From the NCBI GenBank assembly GCA_031274555.1, contig JAISPZ010000137.1:1-61875 (forward strand): DNA of 61,875 nucleotides, given 5' to 3'. This DNA is from Bacteroidales bacterium. Its GTDB lineage: Bacteria > Bacteroidota > Bacteroidia > Bacteroidales > P3. Numbering within the stretch: position 1 is the first letter of the stretch; each line of letters opens with the position of its first letter. The position numbers were made by a program, and so were the translations under genes. The notes below the pieces were generated by a model. It was not told where the DNA came from, made no database searches, and was given only the letters and a program-made list of their open reading frames with translations. Shown here in pieces: positions 43,241 through 52,346 of this stretch.

Positions 43241-44371
43241 TTAAAATTTATGCCAGGTGGGGTGGGGGGAGAGTTGGTCGGTGATGGCGATACATTCGAT
43301 TTCTATTAGCCAACCCGGACGACAGACGGGCGCGAGGACTATGACACTGGGAGTGTCAGGATAACGACTGTCGAAATAATCTTTGACGATGGAATAGTCG
43401 CCACTGTCGCGCAGATAAATTGTAAAATGCGCAACATCGTCTATCTTGGCGTTGCCGTTTGTTAATAATGCTTCAATGTTTTCTATCGTGCGGGCAATCT
43501 GCTTCTCAATGTCGTTAATGGCAACAATCTCGCCGTTGTTATCTATGCTCGCAGTGCCCGAAATAAATATGTGACGACGGTCGGCATAATCGACAGCAGT
43601 GCCTCTCTCAAACGAAACTCCGTACTCACAAGTGGGATTGAGATGTGTTTCTGCCTTGAGAAAAGTTATCTGGTCTGTTGAAACACTCGTGGAATAAGCG
43701 TCCATCAGAACAAACACGTCAGGATAGACGTACCTGCCCTCTATCCCTGTGCTCGCAATGGAATGTGTGGTAAGCCCGACTTTGTCGAAAATTCTGTTGC
43801 GTGCCTCAACCATATCAGCGTAACGGTTATCAACATCATGAACGTAAATCCAAGTTCTAACAGTATTGTCCTGTAATGACATTCCGTGTTGCAGCAGAGA
43901 TTGCATATAACTTTCAAATATGGCGGTGGTCTGCTCAAAAGTATTGCCCTCGCGACTGTACATCTGTCCGCTGAAAAGATGATTGTAATTGGGACGAACG
44001 AGCATAACGCTGTTGTCGGAAAGAGTATTTATATCGGAGTTTTTGCCCGAAACAAAATATGCGATAACGGAAATTTTGCTTCTGTCTAACGGTGGCTGCT
44101 GCACAATAGACCAAGTGTCAGTAAGAAAGTGTCGTTGATTGAATGAGTCGCTCACAAAATATCGCTTCCAGACGAGAAGTAAATCGTTGAAATATTCGTT
44201 GCTCGCTCTTTCAATTGCTTCTTCGAGAATTTCTTGTTGAAGTTCTGCATTAAGCGCAGGTACTTCCTCGAAATTCGCCGACAAATAATATTCGCCTGCG
44301 CCATTTTTCATAAACGAGGCGACATGAACATTAACGCTCAAATCGCTGAAAAATATTGATTTATATTCCAT
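43241..44371 (-). CDS. Two-domain Rid (YjgF/YER057c/UK114)-family protein
   Basis: About 376 residues, roughly twice to three times a single RidA. The C-terminal 130 residues are a recognisable Rid domain (RHIFISGTASIDNNGEIVAINDIEKQIARTIENIEALL; FTIYLRDSGDYSIVKDYFDSRYPDTPSVIVLAPVCRPGWLIEIECIAI), including the Arg and Glu near the active cleft. The middle (about 135-240; VRTWIYVHDVDNRYADMVEARNRIFDKVGL) is a second Rid-like fold resembling chorismatase-type proteins. The N-terminal 110 residues are unassigned. RidA hydrolyses reactive enamines/imines; the role of the fused form is unknown. Its 3' end abuts a 74-bp repeat. Confidence 0.75.
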   Translation of the reverse strand: MEYKSIFFSDLSVNVHVASFMKNGAGEYYLSANFEEVPALNAELQQEILEEAIERASNEYFNDLLLVWKRYFVSDSFNQRHFLTDTWSIVQQPPLDRSKISVIAYFVSGKNSDINTLSDNSVMLVRPNYNHLFSGQMYSREGNTFEQTTAIFESYMQSLLQHGMSLQDNTVRTWIYVHDVDNRYADMVEARNRIFDKVGLTTHSIASTGIEGRYVYPDVFVLMDAYSTSVSTDQITFLKAETHLNPTCEYGVSFERGTAVDYADRRHIFISGTASIDNNGEIVAINDIEKQIARTIENIEALLTNGNAKIDDVAHFTIYLRDSGDYSIVKDYFDSRYPDTPSVIVLAPVCRPGWLIEIECIAITDQLSPHPTWHKF

Positions 44372-44700
44372 AATGGTTGTGTTGGTTTTGGTGTGGGGCG
44401 GGGTTGAGTATTGTTGTTTTGTGGTTGCGGTTGTTGTTTGTGTATATAGTTTGTGTGTGTTTCAATTCGTAATCCGTAATTTGTAGTTCGTAGTTGGGTT
44501 GCGTTAGGGATTAAGCGGAAATCCTTTTTTGCTGCGGGGGCGTGTGGGGTGGGCAAAAAAGATTGGAGTGAAAGCCCGACCCCGCCACGAAGCTCTGCGA
44601 GGGGCGGGGGAACGCCCAATTAAATAAACGCATGACGGTCGTAATTACGCGCCTACTGACTAAAGCGCAGGTTTCGTAATTCGTAATTCGTAATTCGTAA
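44372..44700. repeat. Gene-free stretch: dispersed element copy D and short repeats
   Basis: Copy D of the dispersed element (about 44496-44620) lies in minus orientation, preceded by a TTGTTGTTTTGTGGTTGCGG-type low-complexity stretch (44373-44455) and followed by four perfect CGTAATT units at about 44670-44701. No gene seen. Confidence 0.85.
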
Positions 44701-46383
44701 TTAACGAAGTATCGCTATGCTGCCCGCCTGACTTTTATTCTTGCCTCTCGCGTCCTTGAAGGTCGTAACGTAAAAATACGGACCATCGGGCACTGCGCGT
44801 CCTTTTCCGAAGTGAGTGCCGTCCCACGAAAAATTTTCAAAATCTCCGTTGTATTTATAGACGAGAACTCCCCATCGGTCGTAAATATTTATGGCAAACT
44901 GGTAAATGTAGTCTGCCGTTTTGATTTTAAATATGTCGTTAATTCCGTCTCCATTGGGGGTGAAAACGTTCGGCGCATCTAAAAGGGGCGTGCAGGGATC
45001 GTTCGTGATAGCAATGCTTTGCCTGTTGTGGCAGCTTTTCTCATCTCTCAAAACTATGGTGTATATGCCGACGTTTTTTTCTTCAAATTTCATCGTGGCA
45101 TTTTTGCTGACAGTGTCAAAACTTAGGGTGGTGTCGGACGGTTTAAGCCACAGGTACATCGTGCTGTCATGCCCTGTCGAGAGGTCGAGCAGCAGAGATG
45201 TTTTGTCGCAAAGGAAAGTGTCCTGCGGAAGATTTATATCAGTCCAAAACAGGGGGACATACTCCAAATATACGCTGTCTTTGCCCAACAATCCGCACTG
45301 TTCAAGGGAAATATTTAATTTGTACCATCCTGAATCGGCAGTGTAGAAACTTTTATCTTCTCTTTCGGAAGTCGGACATACCCACCTGTAATCGTATTTT
45401 TCGGGATAGAAATTAATATCTAACGCTTCGAGAACGTAGCCACTGTCGCGACATATAACGGTATCATTCATTAGCGAAAATTTGGGTGGAGTAGCGTAAT
45501 AAATATATATACTGTCTTTTACAGGATTTAAAGGGCAGTCGTTATGGAAGAAAGTTACTTCATAAAAATAGACGAAGCTGCTCAGTTTTAGAGTGTCGTT
45601 GATAAATCGCCGTTGAAATCTGGTGTCATATAAAGTATCGCTTTCAAAGGGTCCACCGTCACTCCAACTGTAATATCCGTTAGTATCGGAAAATGTAATG
45701 TTGAGAGTATCGTTTGGGCACAGCGTGGTGTCGTTCGGAAGAAAAGGTGTCGTCAAATTTTTGATTATGCTGACAACAAAAGTTATTGACGTGTCTTTAC
45801 ATCTCCCCGACAGACTTGTTACTGTAAAGTCCACAGTGACGGCGTTCGTGTCGGACGGTACGTCAATGGCATAGTGTGAAGCGTTATAGATTGCAGTATC
45901 AGAATATTCCAAGCGGGTATAAATCGAATCAATATGCTCTGGAAGCGAAATTAGATATGGGGAATTGCAAATTGCCGTATCGCGAAAGCCCGCCTCGTAG
46001 AGCATTGAGGCGGAAAGGCAGGTGTCTGTTTCTGTATTTGGTAAATGTCTTACAATAAAAGATATGGAGGTATCTCGACATTTTCCCGACAGACTTGTTA
46101 CTGCAAAAAGTACAACGACTCGTTCCATAACAGGCACATCAATAACGTAACGTGAAACGTCGTAGAATGTTGTAGTATCATTAGCTGAAGAATATCTGCA
46201 TTTCAAGATGGTCGAAACAGTATCATAGTGCTCTGGAAGCGAAATTATATATGGAGAACTGCTAATTATTGTATCATGAAAGCCCGCCTCGTAGAGCGTT
46301 GAGCCAGAAAGACAGGTATCCACCTCTGCCCAAGCTATTTGGGCAGTGAAAATACATATTACAAATGTTAATATTTTCCTCAT
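44701..46383 (-). CDS. Secreted protein with gliding-motility (CHU_C, T9SS type B) C-terminal domain
   Basis: About 560 residues. Signal peptide (ending TAQIAWA). Two tandem repeats of about 100 residues (DTCLSGSTLYEAGFHDT...; DTCLSASMLYEAGFRDT...), each ending SLSGKCRDTSISFIV-type, then further Ig/PKD-like segments (TLCPNDTLNITFSDTNGYYSWSDG; DTFLCDKTSLLLDLS). The C-terminus is PNVFTPNGDGINDIFKI ... INIYDRWGVLVYKY ... WDG ... PDGPYFYVTTFKD, the CHU_C domain used for T9SS export. Surface adhesin-like, function unknown. Starts directly after the stop of the flavodoxin-like gene upstream. Confidence 0.88.
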   Translation of the reverse strand: MRKILTFVICIFTAQIAWAEVDTCLSGSTLYEAGFHDTIISSSPYIISLPEHYDTVSTILKCRYSSANDTTTFYDVSRYVIDVPVMERVVVLFAVTSLSGKCRDTSISFIVRHLPNTETDTCLSASMLYEAGFRDTAICNSPYLISLPEHIDSIYTRLEYSDTAIYNASHYAIDVPSDTNAVTVDFTVTSLSGRCKDTSITFVVSIIKNLTTPFLPNDTTLCPNDTLNITFSDTNGYYSWSDGGPFESDTLYDTRFQRRFINDTLKLSSFVYFYEVTFFHNDCPLNPVKDSIYIYYATPPKFSLMNDTVICRDSGYVLEALDINFYPEKYDYRWVCPTSEREDKSFYTADSGWYKLNISLEQCGLLGKDSVYLEYVPLFWTDINLPQDTFLCDKTSLLLDLSTGHDSTMYLWLKPSDTTLSFDTVSKNATMKFEEKNVGIYTIVLRDEKSCHNRQSIAITNDPCTPLLDAPNVFTPNGDGINDIFKIKTADYIYQFAINIYDRWGVLVYKYNGDFENFSWDGTHFGKGRAVPDGPYFYVTTFKDARGKNKSQAGSIAILR

Positions 46384-47040
46384 CTATTGATTTTTTAATG
46401 CGTTTGCAATATTAATGGCGAGAGTGCGGATTGTGCGTTCGCCCTCTTCGTCTGCACGTATTGCTTCTTTGCCGTGTCCCTTAATGACGTTCCAATAAGA
46501 AGACGCTACGACGTTTATTTGACGTATAAGCAAATATTGATTTAAACTTTCTGTCGTTACAGACCCGCCTGAATGATTTTCTGTGACAACACTTGCACCT
46601 AATTTGTGTGCGAACGAATCCCCGGCAGAATAAAATGCTTTATCTAAAAATTGTTTCATCGTACCAGCAATTCCGCCGTAATAGACAGGGGAAGCGAGAA
46701 CGATTGCGTCAGCATTTTTCATCTGTTCGATAATTTCCAACTCCCTGTCGGTTGCAAAAGGACATTCGCCTGTTTCTTTACAAGTCATACATGCAATACA
46801 ACCTTTTATTTTTTCCCGTCCGATAGAAAGAATGGAAAAGTCCACATTCTCTTTTGCAAATTCATCCCCCATAAGGGAAAGGGCATAGTGAGTGTTGCCC
46901 TCAAGGTTTGGACTGCCATTTATGGCAACTACTTTTTTACCTTTTTTCATACCCTCTGTTACAAGTGCACCGACACCCTCTCTGACTGCGAGAGTCGCTA
47001 CTGCTGTGCCTGCTATTTTCAAAAATTCTCTTCTATCCAT
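46384..47040 (-). CDS. Exported flavodoxin-like NAD(P)H-dependent FMN reductase / iron-sulfur flavoprotein type
   Basis: About 218 residues. The N-terminus MDRREFLKIAGTAVATLAV resembles a Tat signal (RRxFLK), implying export of a folded, cofactor-loaded protein. The flavodoxin-like domain follows: VVAINGSPNLEGNTHYAL near 38 (FMN phosphate loop), the compact cysteine motif CIACMTCKETGEC near 82 as in iron-sulfur flavoproteins, and VLASPVYYGGIAGTMKQFLDK near 115. Substrate unknown. Upstream of it lies a short stretch of TTGTTGCTTGC-type repeats (47050-47110). Confidence 0.8.
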   Translation of the reverse strand: MDRREFLKIAGTAVATLAVREGVGALVTEGMKKGKKVVAINGSPNLEGNTHYALSLMGDEFAKENVDFSILSIGREKIKGCIACMTCKETGECPFATDRELEIIEQMKNADAIVLASPVYYGGIAGTMKQFLDKAFYSAGDSFAHKLGASVVTENHSGGSVTTESLNQYLLIRQINVVASSYWNVIKGHGKEAIRADEEGERTIRTLAINIANALKNQ

Positions 47041-47133
47041 ATTTGTTGAGCGTTGAACGCGGTTTGTTGCTTGTTGCTTGCGGCTTGTTGCCTGTTGCCT
47101 GCGGCTCGCGGTGGTTTACATCTTGCAGCGATT

Positions 47134-49383
47134 TTACATTTCAAAACTTTGTTGAGTCGAACTGTCCTCTAACACCTCATCTTCTGTTCCCGCGCAATCG
47201 GACGGAACATAATTTTCAGGCTTCTCAAAATCCTCTTGCGAGATTTCATCTTTCAGGGCAGGATCGCTGTATATCTTTTTCATATAAATACCCCATATCG
47301 GAAGTGCAGTATTTGCACCCTGACCAAGAGCGGTGGAACGGAAGTGTATTGAGCGTACTTCGCCTCCGACCCAAATTCCTGTAACAAGGTCGGGAGTAAG
47401 CCCCATAAACCATCCGTCTGAATTATTTTGAGTTGTGCCTGTCTTGCCCGCGATAGGTTGAGTAATTCCATATTTGTATCGAAGACGTCCAGCAGTTCCT
47501 TCATCTACGACATGCTTCATCAAATCAATCATTGTGTATGCAGTGTTTTCGCTCATTGCTTCTTCTTTTGTTGGGGAAAATTCTTCGAGCACAACTCCGT
47601 TACGGTCTTCTATCCTTGTCACAAGCAGAGGCTCTACGTGTATGCCTTTGTTTGCAAATGTGGACATGGCACTCGCCATTTCCTTTACCGAAATGTCTGC
47701 CGTACCAAGACAAAGAGATGGCACTGCTTCCATTGGAGCGGTGATACCGCAATGACGTGCAAGGTCTATAACTGCCTGCGGGGAAATTTGTTTCATCAGG
47801 TAGGCAGAAACGAAGTTTACCGAATTTGCCAATGCCCAGCCGAGCGTTACCATTTCGCCCTCGTGGGCTGTGCTCGAATTTTTAGGACACCAGTCGGGTT
47901 GATTTGGTTGAGAGATACAGACCTGAACGTTTGGGATTTTTGTGCAGGGTTTGTAATTTCTCTCTTGTATGGCAAGTGTATAAATAAATGGCTTGAATGT
48001 TGAGCCTACTTGACGGCGACCTGACGAAACGTTGTCGTACTGAAAATACTTGTAGTTTATACCCCCGATATAGGCACGAATATAGCCCGTTTGCGGCTCA
48101 ATAGATATAAGACCTGCGTGTAAAAAGAATTTGTGATAACGAAGCGAATCCCAAGGACTCATGACTGTATCTTTTTCTCCATTCCACGAAAAAACGCGCA
48201 TTTTTACTTTTGTATGAAATGCTTTTTCTATTTCCTTCTCGCTTTTGCCGTCCTCTTTCATGCTGCGATAGCGGTCGGAATTACGCATTGCCCGCCTCAT
48301 TTCGCGATTTATTTCTTCTTCGGAAATGTCTATAAAGGGGGCATTTCTTCCTGTGCTTTGCTTAAAGAACGCGGGCTGAATTTCTTTGCTCATCCACTCT
48401 GCAACTGCTTCTTCGGCATAACGTTGCACTTTGGAGTGTACGGTTGTATAAACTTTTAATCCATCCTTGTAGAGATTATACTCCTGACCGTTTGGCTTGC
48501 GATGTCCTTTGCACCAGGCACCGAGCCACATACGAAGATGTTCGCGCATATATGTAGCAAGTCCATATTGATGATTTTGCTTTGTGAACTTGCTCATATC
48601 TATTGGAAGAGATGAATAATGGTCGTATTCCTCTTTTGAAATATACTCGTTTTTGTACATTTGAGAAAGAACAATGTTTCTTCTCTTAAATGAATTTTCT
48701 GGATTTTGTACAGGATTGTATCTTGACGTTGCTTTGAGCATACCTACAAGAATTGCTGCCTCATCGACTTTAAGTTCTGACGCACTTTTTCCGAAATAAG
48801 TTACTGCCGCCGTTTTTATTCCAAAAGCATTATTGCCGAAATCAACTGTGTTGAAGTACATCGCAATAATTTCTTCTTTTGTATAGTTACGTTCTAATTT
48901 TATTGCAATGACCCACTCTTTAAGTTTGCGAAATGCAATAGTGATTTTATTTTGTTTTTTACGTGGAAAAAGGTTTTTTGCCAACTGTTGTGTTATCGTG
49001 CTTCCGCCACCAGAGCTGCTATGTCCGCCGATAATTGTTTTTCCTATCACACGAGCGAGCGAGCGAATATCTATGCCACTGTGATTGTAGAAGCGGGCAT
49101 CTTCAGTGGCAACGAGAGCATTAACAAGGCAGGGGGCGAGGTCGGAGTAATTTACGTTTGAGCGATTTTCTACGTAGTATGTTCCGAGTATTTGCTGGTC
49201 GGATGAAATTATTTCTGTGGCAAGGCTGCTTTCAGGATTTTCGAGTTCTTCAAAAGACGGCATAAAACCGAAGATACCTGAACTGATACCCACAAAAACA
49301 GCGACTACGAGCGCAAGCGCGACTATGTAGCAAATCCATATTTTTTTGCGACCACTGCTGTTATTTTCCTTGTTTTTGTCCAT
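47134..49383 (-). CDS. mrcA: Class A penicillin-binding protein (PBP1A type)
   Basis: About 749 residues, one N-terminal membrane helix (IWICYIVALALVVAVFVGI). The glycosyltransferase GT51 domain has ATEDARFYNHSGID near 93 and GGSTITQQLAKNLFPR near 125. The transpeptidase domain has SxxK in GSTFKPFIY near 440, SxN in NSVNFVSAY near 500, and KTGTT near 650. It polymerises and crosslinks peptidoglycan. The gene starts two bases after the RicT-GldH gene stop, in the Bacteroidota order holB - PSP1 - gldH - PBP. Cys-free acidic tail. Confidence 0.95.
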   Translation of the reverse strand: MDKNKENNSSGRKKIWICYIVALALVVAVFVGISSGIFGFMPSFEELENPESSLATEIISSDQQILGTYYVENRSNVNYSDLAPCLVNALVATEDARFYNHSGIDIRSLARVIGKTIIGGHSSSGGGSTITQQLAKNLFPRKKQNKITIAFRKLKEWVIAIKLERNYTKEEIIAMYFNTVDFGNNAFGIKTAAVTYFGKSASELKVDEAAILVGMLKATSRYNPVQNPENSFKRRNIVLSQMYKNEYISKEEYDHYSSLPIDMSKFTKQNHQYGLATYMREHLRMWLGAWCKGHRKPNGQEYNLYKDGLKVYTTVHSKVQRYAEEAVAEWMSKEIQPAFFKQSTGRNAPFIDISEEEINREMRRAMRNSDRYRSMKEDGKSEKEIEKAFHTKVKMRVFSWNGEKDTVMSPWDSLRYHKFFLHAGLISIEPQTGYIRAYIGGINYKYFQYDNVSSGRRQVGSTFKPFIYTLAIQERNYKPCTKIPNVQVCISQPNQPDWCPKNSSTAHEGEMVTLGWALANSVNFVSAYLMKQISPQAVIDLARHCGITAPMEAVPSLCLGTADISVKEMASAMSTFANKGIHVEPLLVTRIEDRNGVVLEEFSPTKEEAMSENTAYTMIDLMKHVVDEGTAGRLRYKYGITQPIAGKTGTTQNNSDGWFMGLTPDLVTGIWVGGEVRSIHFRSTALGQGANTALPIWGIYMKKIYSDPALKDEISQEDFEKPENYVPSDCAGTEDEVLEDSSTQQSFEM

Positions 49384-49385
49384 GT

Positions 49386-51071
49386 CTATCTACAACGTTT
49401 GATTTTAATTCCCACATCCGAAATCTCTTTAAGTGTATCGCTACGCATAGCATGCTGAATGTCGAAATGATATATTCCCGCACGTGGAAATTTAATACGA
49501 TTTTTCATCAAAAATACTCTTGTTCGATAATGTCCCATACCACCGCCAAGCCATCTGCCTGTCGCATCTGCAAGAATACATTCTATCGTGTCTGTATATT
49601 TTTCGTCAGATGGAAACGTAGTCTTTACGAGGAAAAACGCATTAGCATAAGGATAATCCGTAGTATTTCTGACTGAAAAAAATACGTCGTAAAGCGCAGC
49701 GGTATCTGATATGTTCGCCTCAATCGGTATTGCCTGTCGTGGTGACCAGAATGGTGCAGGCGTTTCGTACATCCCGTCTATAATCGTATCGTTTTTGCAG
49801 GAAAAAAGTGTTGCAGCAAAACAAAGAAGAATAACACTTTTGATTACAGGTTTTGAAATAGTTGGCATGGAGATGGGACGTTTATGTTTTGGTTTACGTT
49901 GCTGTGTTTTATGAATATGTTTTTCCGAATTGTCAAATCTTTTTACGTCGTCTTGACTTGCAACGTCTATTGCAATATTCTTTTCTTTCTGTGCATGCTT
50001 TTGCAGATTGGGTGCTTTCTTTCCGTTTTTGTTCATTTCAAGATAAACGGCAACATCATCTGCTGCAATGTCAATAAAATCATTTTGCCTGTTGTCGTAA
50101 ACGTACGAGAATACACGCTTAAAAATATCAATCTTTACGCAACGTGCAGTGCCGTCCTCTGTTTCTATCGGTATTTTGGAATCGGGCAATGCTGCTAACG
50201 CCTCCTCATAAACCTCTGCTTCGTAGTTAAGGCAGCATTTTAATTTTCCACATTGTCCCGCAAGTTTTTGGGGATTTAGTGAGAGTTGTTGCGGTCTGGC
50301 AGCATCTGTGCTTACAGAATTAAAATCACGCTTAAACGTAACACAGCAAAACTCTCTGCCACATGGACCAATCCCGCCAATAATGCTCGCTTCCTGCCTC
50401 ATGCCAATCTGTTTCATTTCGATACGTACACGAAATTCTTCCGCATAACGTTTAATGAGCTGACGAAAATCAACACGTCCGTCAGCAGTATAATAAAAAA
50501 TAGCTTTTGTGCGGTCGCCCTGATATTCCACGCTGTTAATTTTCATCTCAAGACCAAGTTCAGCAGCAATAATACGTGCTCTGCGCTGTGTCTCCCGTTC
50601 TATCCTGATTGTTTCAATCCATTTGTCTATATCAGGCTGCCTTGCCTTGCGCAGAAGTTTTTTTATTTTCTCGGAATTTTCCTCAATACCGATATGGTTT
50701 AATCTTATCCTTACAGCATCCCCCTGCAATGAAACAAGCCCTATTTCGTGCCCTTTGTCGCCCTCTACCGCAACGATGTCCCCACATGAATATTGCGCGG
50801 GGTCGTCTGGTATTCTGAAATAACCTTTTCGCGTATTTTTGAAACGGACTTCTACGATAGGGTAGTTACTTGGCGTATTATCACCCTCTGCATGCATTTG
50901 AGCGCAACGGCACATCTGGCAGTGGCGTTCCCTGCTGCTTTCGTTCAACGTTGGTGCGTGAGTACATCCTCGACAGTAGTACAAATTTTCTTCCACTACT
51001 GTTCGTGGAAATATTTGCGGGTCTTCAAGCTCTATAAAATTTGTTACTGTATTACTTTTTTCTTCAGCCAT
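49386..51071 (-). CDS. PSP1/RicT-type protein fused in frame to GldH lipoprotein
   Basis: About 561 residues from the ATG at 51071; a longer start would overlap holB. Residues 30-70 hold a Cys-rich segment (CRGCTHAP, CQMCRCAQ). The PSP1 domain (about 75-350) has the family cysteines IGPCGREFCCVTF and LAGQCGKLKCCLNYE and VDFRQLIKRYAEEFRVRIEMKQIG. A Lys-rich tail leads, without a stop, into a lipoprotein signal (VILLCFAATLFSC) and a GldH-like domain (DGMYETPAPFWSPRQAIPIEANISDTAALYDVFF ... GRWLGGGMGHYRTRVF). GldH is an essential gliding/T9SS-linked lipoprotein normally encoded separately. An internal ATG (49868) would give a normal 160-residue GldH. Either a true fusion, a lost stop, or a frameshift. 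Confidence 0.85.
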   Translation of the reverse strand: MAEEKSNTVTNFIELEDPQIFPRTVVEENLYYCRGCTHAPTLNESSRERHCQMCRCAQMHAEGDNTPSNYPIVEVRFKNTRKGYFRIPDDPAQYSCGDIVAVEGDKGHEIGLVSLQGDAVRIRLNHIGIEENSEKIKKLLRKARQPDIDKWIETIRIERETQRRARIIAAELGLEMKINSVEYQGDRTKAIFYYTADGRVDFRQLIKRYAEEFRVRIEMKQIGMRQEASIIGGIGPCGREFCCVTFKRDFNSVSTDAARPQQLSLNPQKLAGQCGKLKCCLNYEAEVYEEALAALPDSKIPIETEDGTARCVKIDIFKRVFSYVYDNRQNDFIDIAADDVAVYLEMNKNGKKAPNLQKHAQKEKNIAIDVASQDDVKRFDNSEKHIHKTQQRKPKHKRPISMPTISKPVIKSVILLCFAATLFSCKNDTIIDGMYETPAPFWSPRQAIPIEANISDTAALYDVFFSVRNTTDYPYANAFFLVKTTFPSDEKYTDTIECILADATGRWLGGGMGHYRTRVFLMKNRIKFPRAGIYHFDIQHAMRSDTLKEISDVGIKIKRCR

Positions 51072-51075
51072 TGTA

Positions 51076-52242
51076 TTAATTATTACGCTTCTTTTCTGCT
51101 TCAAATATTTTGCAGAAACGAAGCGACGCGTCCGTAAGCAGTAATGGTATGTTGCCGTTACGGTCTGTATTATAAATTGTTTGATTTATTATGGAATAAA
51201 ATTTATCTATATTATTCTTGTGGACAAATGAGGAAAATTTTGTCGAAAAAACTTTTTGTTCATCCGTCACCTTGATATGTTTCTCTGCGCTGTATCTTAT
51301 GAGAAGACAACGTCTAAACTCTTCGAGGGAGCTTGACAGGAAATATTTTATTTTTTCTCTGCTGAGCGATTTCATTTTTTCGGAAAAATTCAAAATAGAC
51401 GGCACGTCCACAGCGTAACAGTAGCGCATCCACGAAACAAATTCTTTGTGAAATTCGTTGTCCTGTTCGTTATTCTGTGCTTTTTTTAGACCTTCGATAA
51501 TATTTCCGTTGGACTTTTGTGCGGCTATACGTGCGATATTCGGTGATATTCCAAATTGTGAAACAAGCTCCTGTTCAACTTCGCTTTCTGATAGTTTGAA
51601 GAAGCGTACAAGCTGGGTTCGAGAGCGGATAGTGGCGATTATATTGTCGGGGTCTTCGGTTATAAGAATAAAGACAGTTCCGTCTTCGGGTTCTTCGAGT
51701 GTTTTTAGTAGTGTCGCAGAGATAGTGTCGCTTATTTTTTCTGCCATCCAGATAATGACAATTCTGTAGTCGGCTTCAAACCTGCGTAAATTCAGTGCAC
51801 CAAGCAGAGTGTCGCAGTCGGCTTTATTTATGATGGCTTGCCTGTTTACTCCGATTTCCATTGCATTGACCCATGTTTGATACGAGAACTCACCGCGATA
51901 TTCTGCAAATATTTTGCGCCATAATGGAAGATAATCTAAACTCCTTGATTTTTCTATTGTCGCGTTATCGTTATTCGGAAAAAAGAAATGTAAATCGGGA
52001 TGTTCAAGACGAGAAAATTTTATGCAGCTTGAACATTTTCCGCAGCTGTCAATAGGTTTTCCATCAGATGAGAGAATTTTATTTTTGCAATTTATAAACT
52101 GTGCGTACGCCAGAGCGACAGGCAATTTTTGACTTCCTTCGGGACCGAAAAAAAGCTGGGCATGCGCGATACGCCCTTGCCCCGCTGCCTCAATAAGCCG
52201 AGCGATCAGTTTTTGTTGTGATATGATGTCTTTAAATTGCAT
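51076..52242 (-). CDS. holB: DNA polymerase III subunit delta'
   Basis: About 388 residues. AAA+ clamp-loader fold: N-terminal FKDIISQQKLIARLIEAAGQGRIAHAQLFFGPEGSQKLPVALAYAQF (modified Walker A), zinc motif CGKCSSCIKF near 70, RIVIIWMAEKISDTISATLLKTLEEPEDGTVFILIT near 165, and IRSRTQLVRFF near 205. Acts in the replisome clamp loader. Its stop lies four bases before the PSP1 start. The 104-bp leader between lysE and holB is a 9-bp repeat tract. Confidence 0.92.
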   Translation of the reverse strand: MQFKDIISQQKLIARLIEAAGQGRIAHAQLFFGPEGSQKLPVALAYAQFINCKNKILSSDGKPIDSCGKCSSCIKFSRLEHPDLHFFFPNNDNATIEKSRSLDYLPLWRKIFAEYRGEFSYQTWVNAMEIGVNRQAIINKADCDTLLGALNLRRFEADYRIVIIWMAEKISDTISATLLKTLEEPEDGTVFILITEDPDNIIATIRSRTQLVRFFKLSESEVEQELVSQFGISPNIARIAAQKSNGNIIEGLKKAQNNEQDNEFHKEFVSWMRYCYAVDVPSILNFSEKMKSLSREKIKYFLSSSLEEFRRCLLIRYSAEKHIKVTDEQKVFSTKFSSFVHKNNIDKFYSIINQTIYNTDRNGNIPLLLTDASLRFCKIFEAEKKRNN

Positions 52243-52254
52243 TACATTCTTGGT

Positions 52255-52340
52255 GGTGTTGTTTGTGCTGTTTGTGCTGTTTGTGTTGTTTGTGTTGTTT
52301 GTGCTGTTGTTGTTTTTGCTGTTGCTGCTGTCTTTGTTGC
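52255..52340. repeat. 9-bp repeat tract (TTTGTGCTG family) upstream of holB
   Basis: About eight to nine variants of GTTTGTGCT/TTTGTGTTG on the plus strand, between the lysE-type stop and the holB ATG. On the minus strand, in the holB frame, it reads as open Ser/Thr/Asn repeats but has no start codon of its own. Probably an untranslated spacer. Confidence 0.85.
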
Positions 52341-52346
52341 CGTTTT

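Noticed and set aside
47043-47384. Plus-strand ORF opposite the PBP1A 3' end
   Set aside because: Its start is a TTGTTGCTTGC-type repeat and the rest is the reverse strand of a clear penicillin-binding protein.
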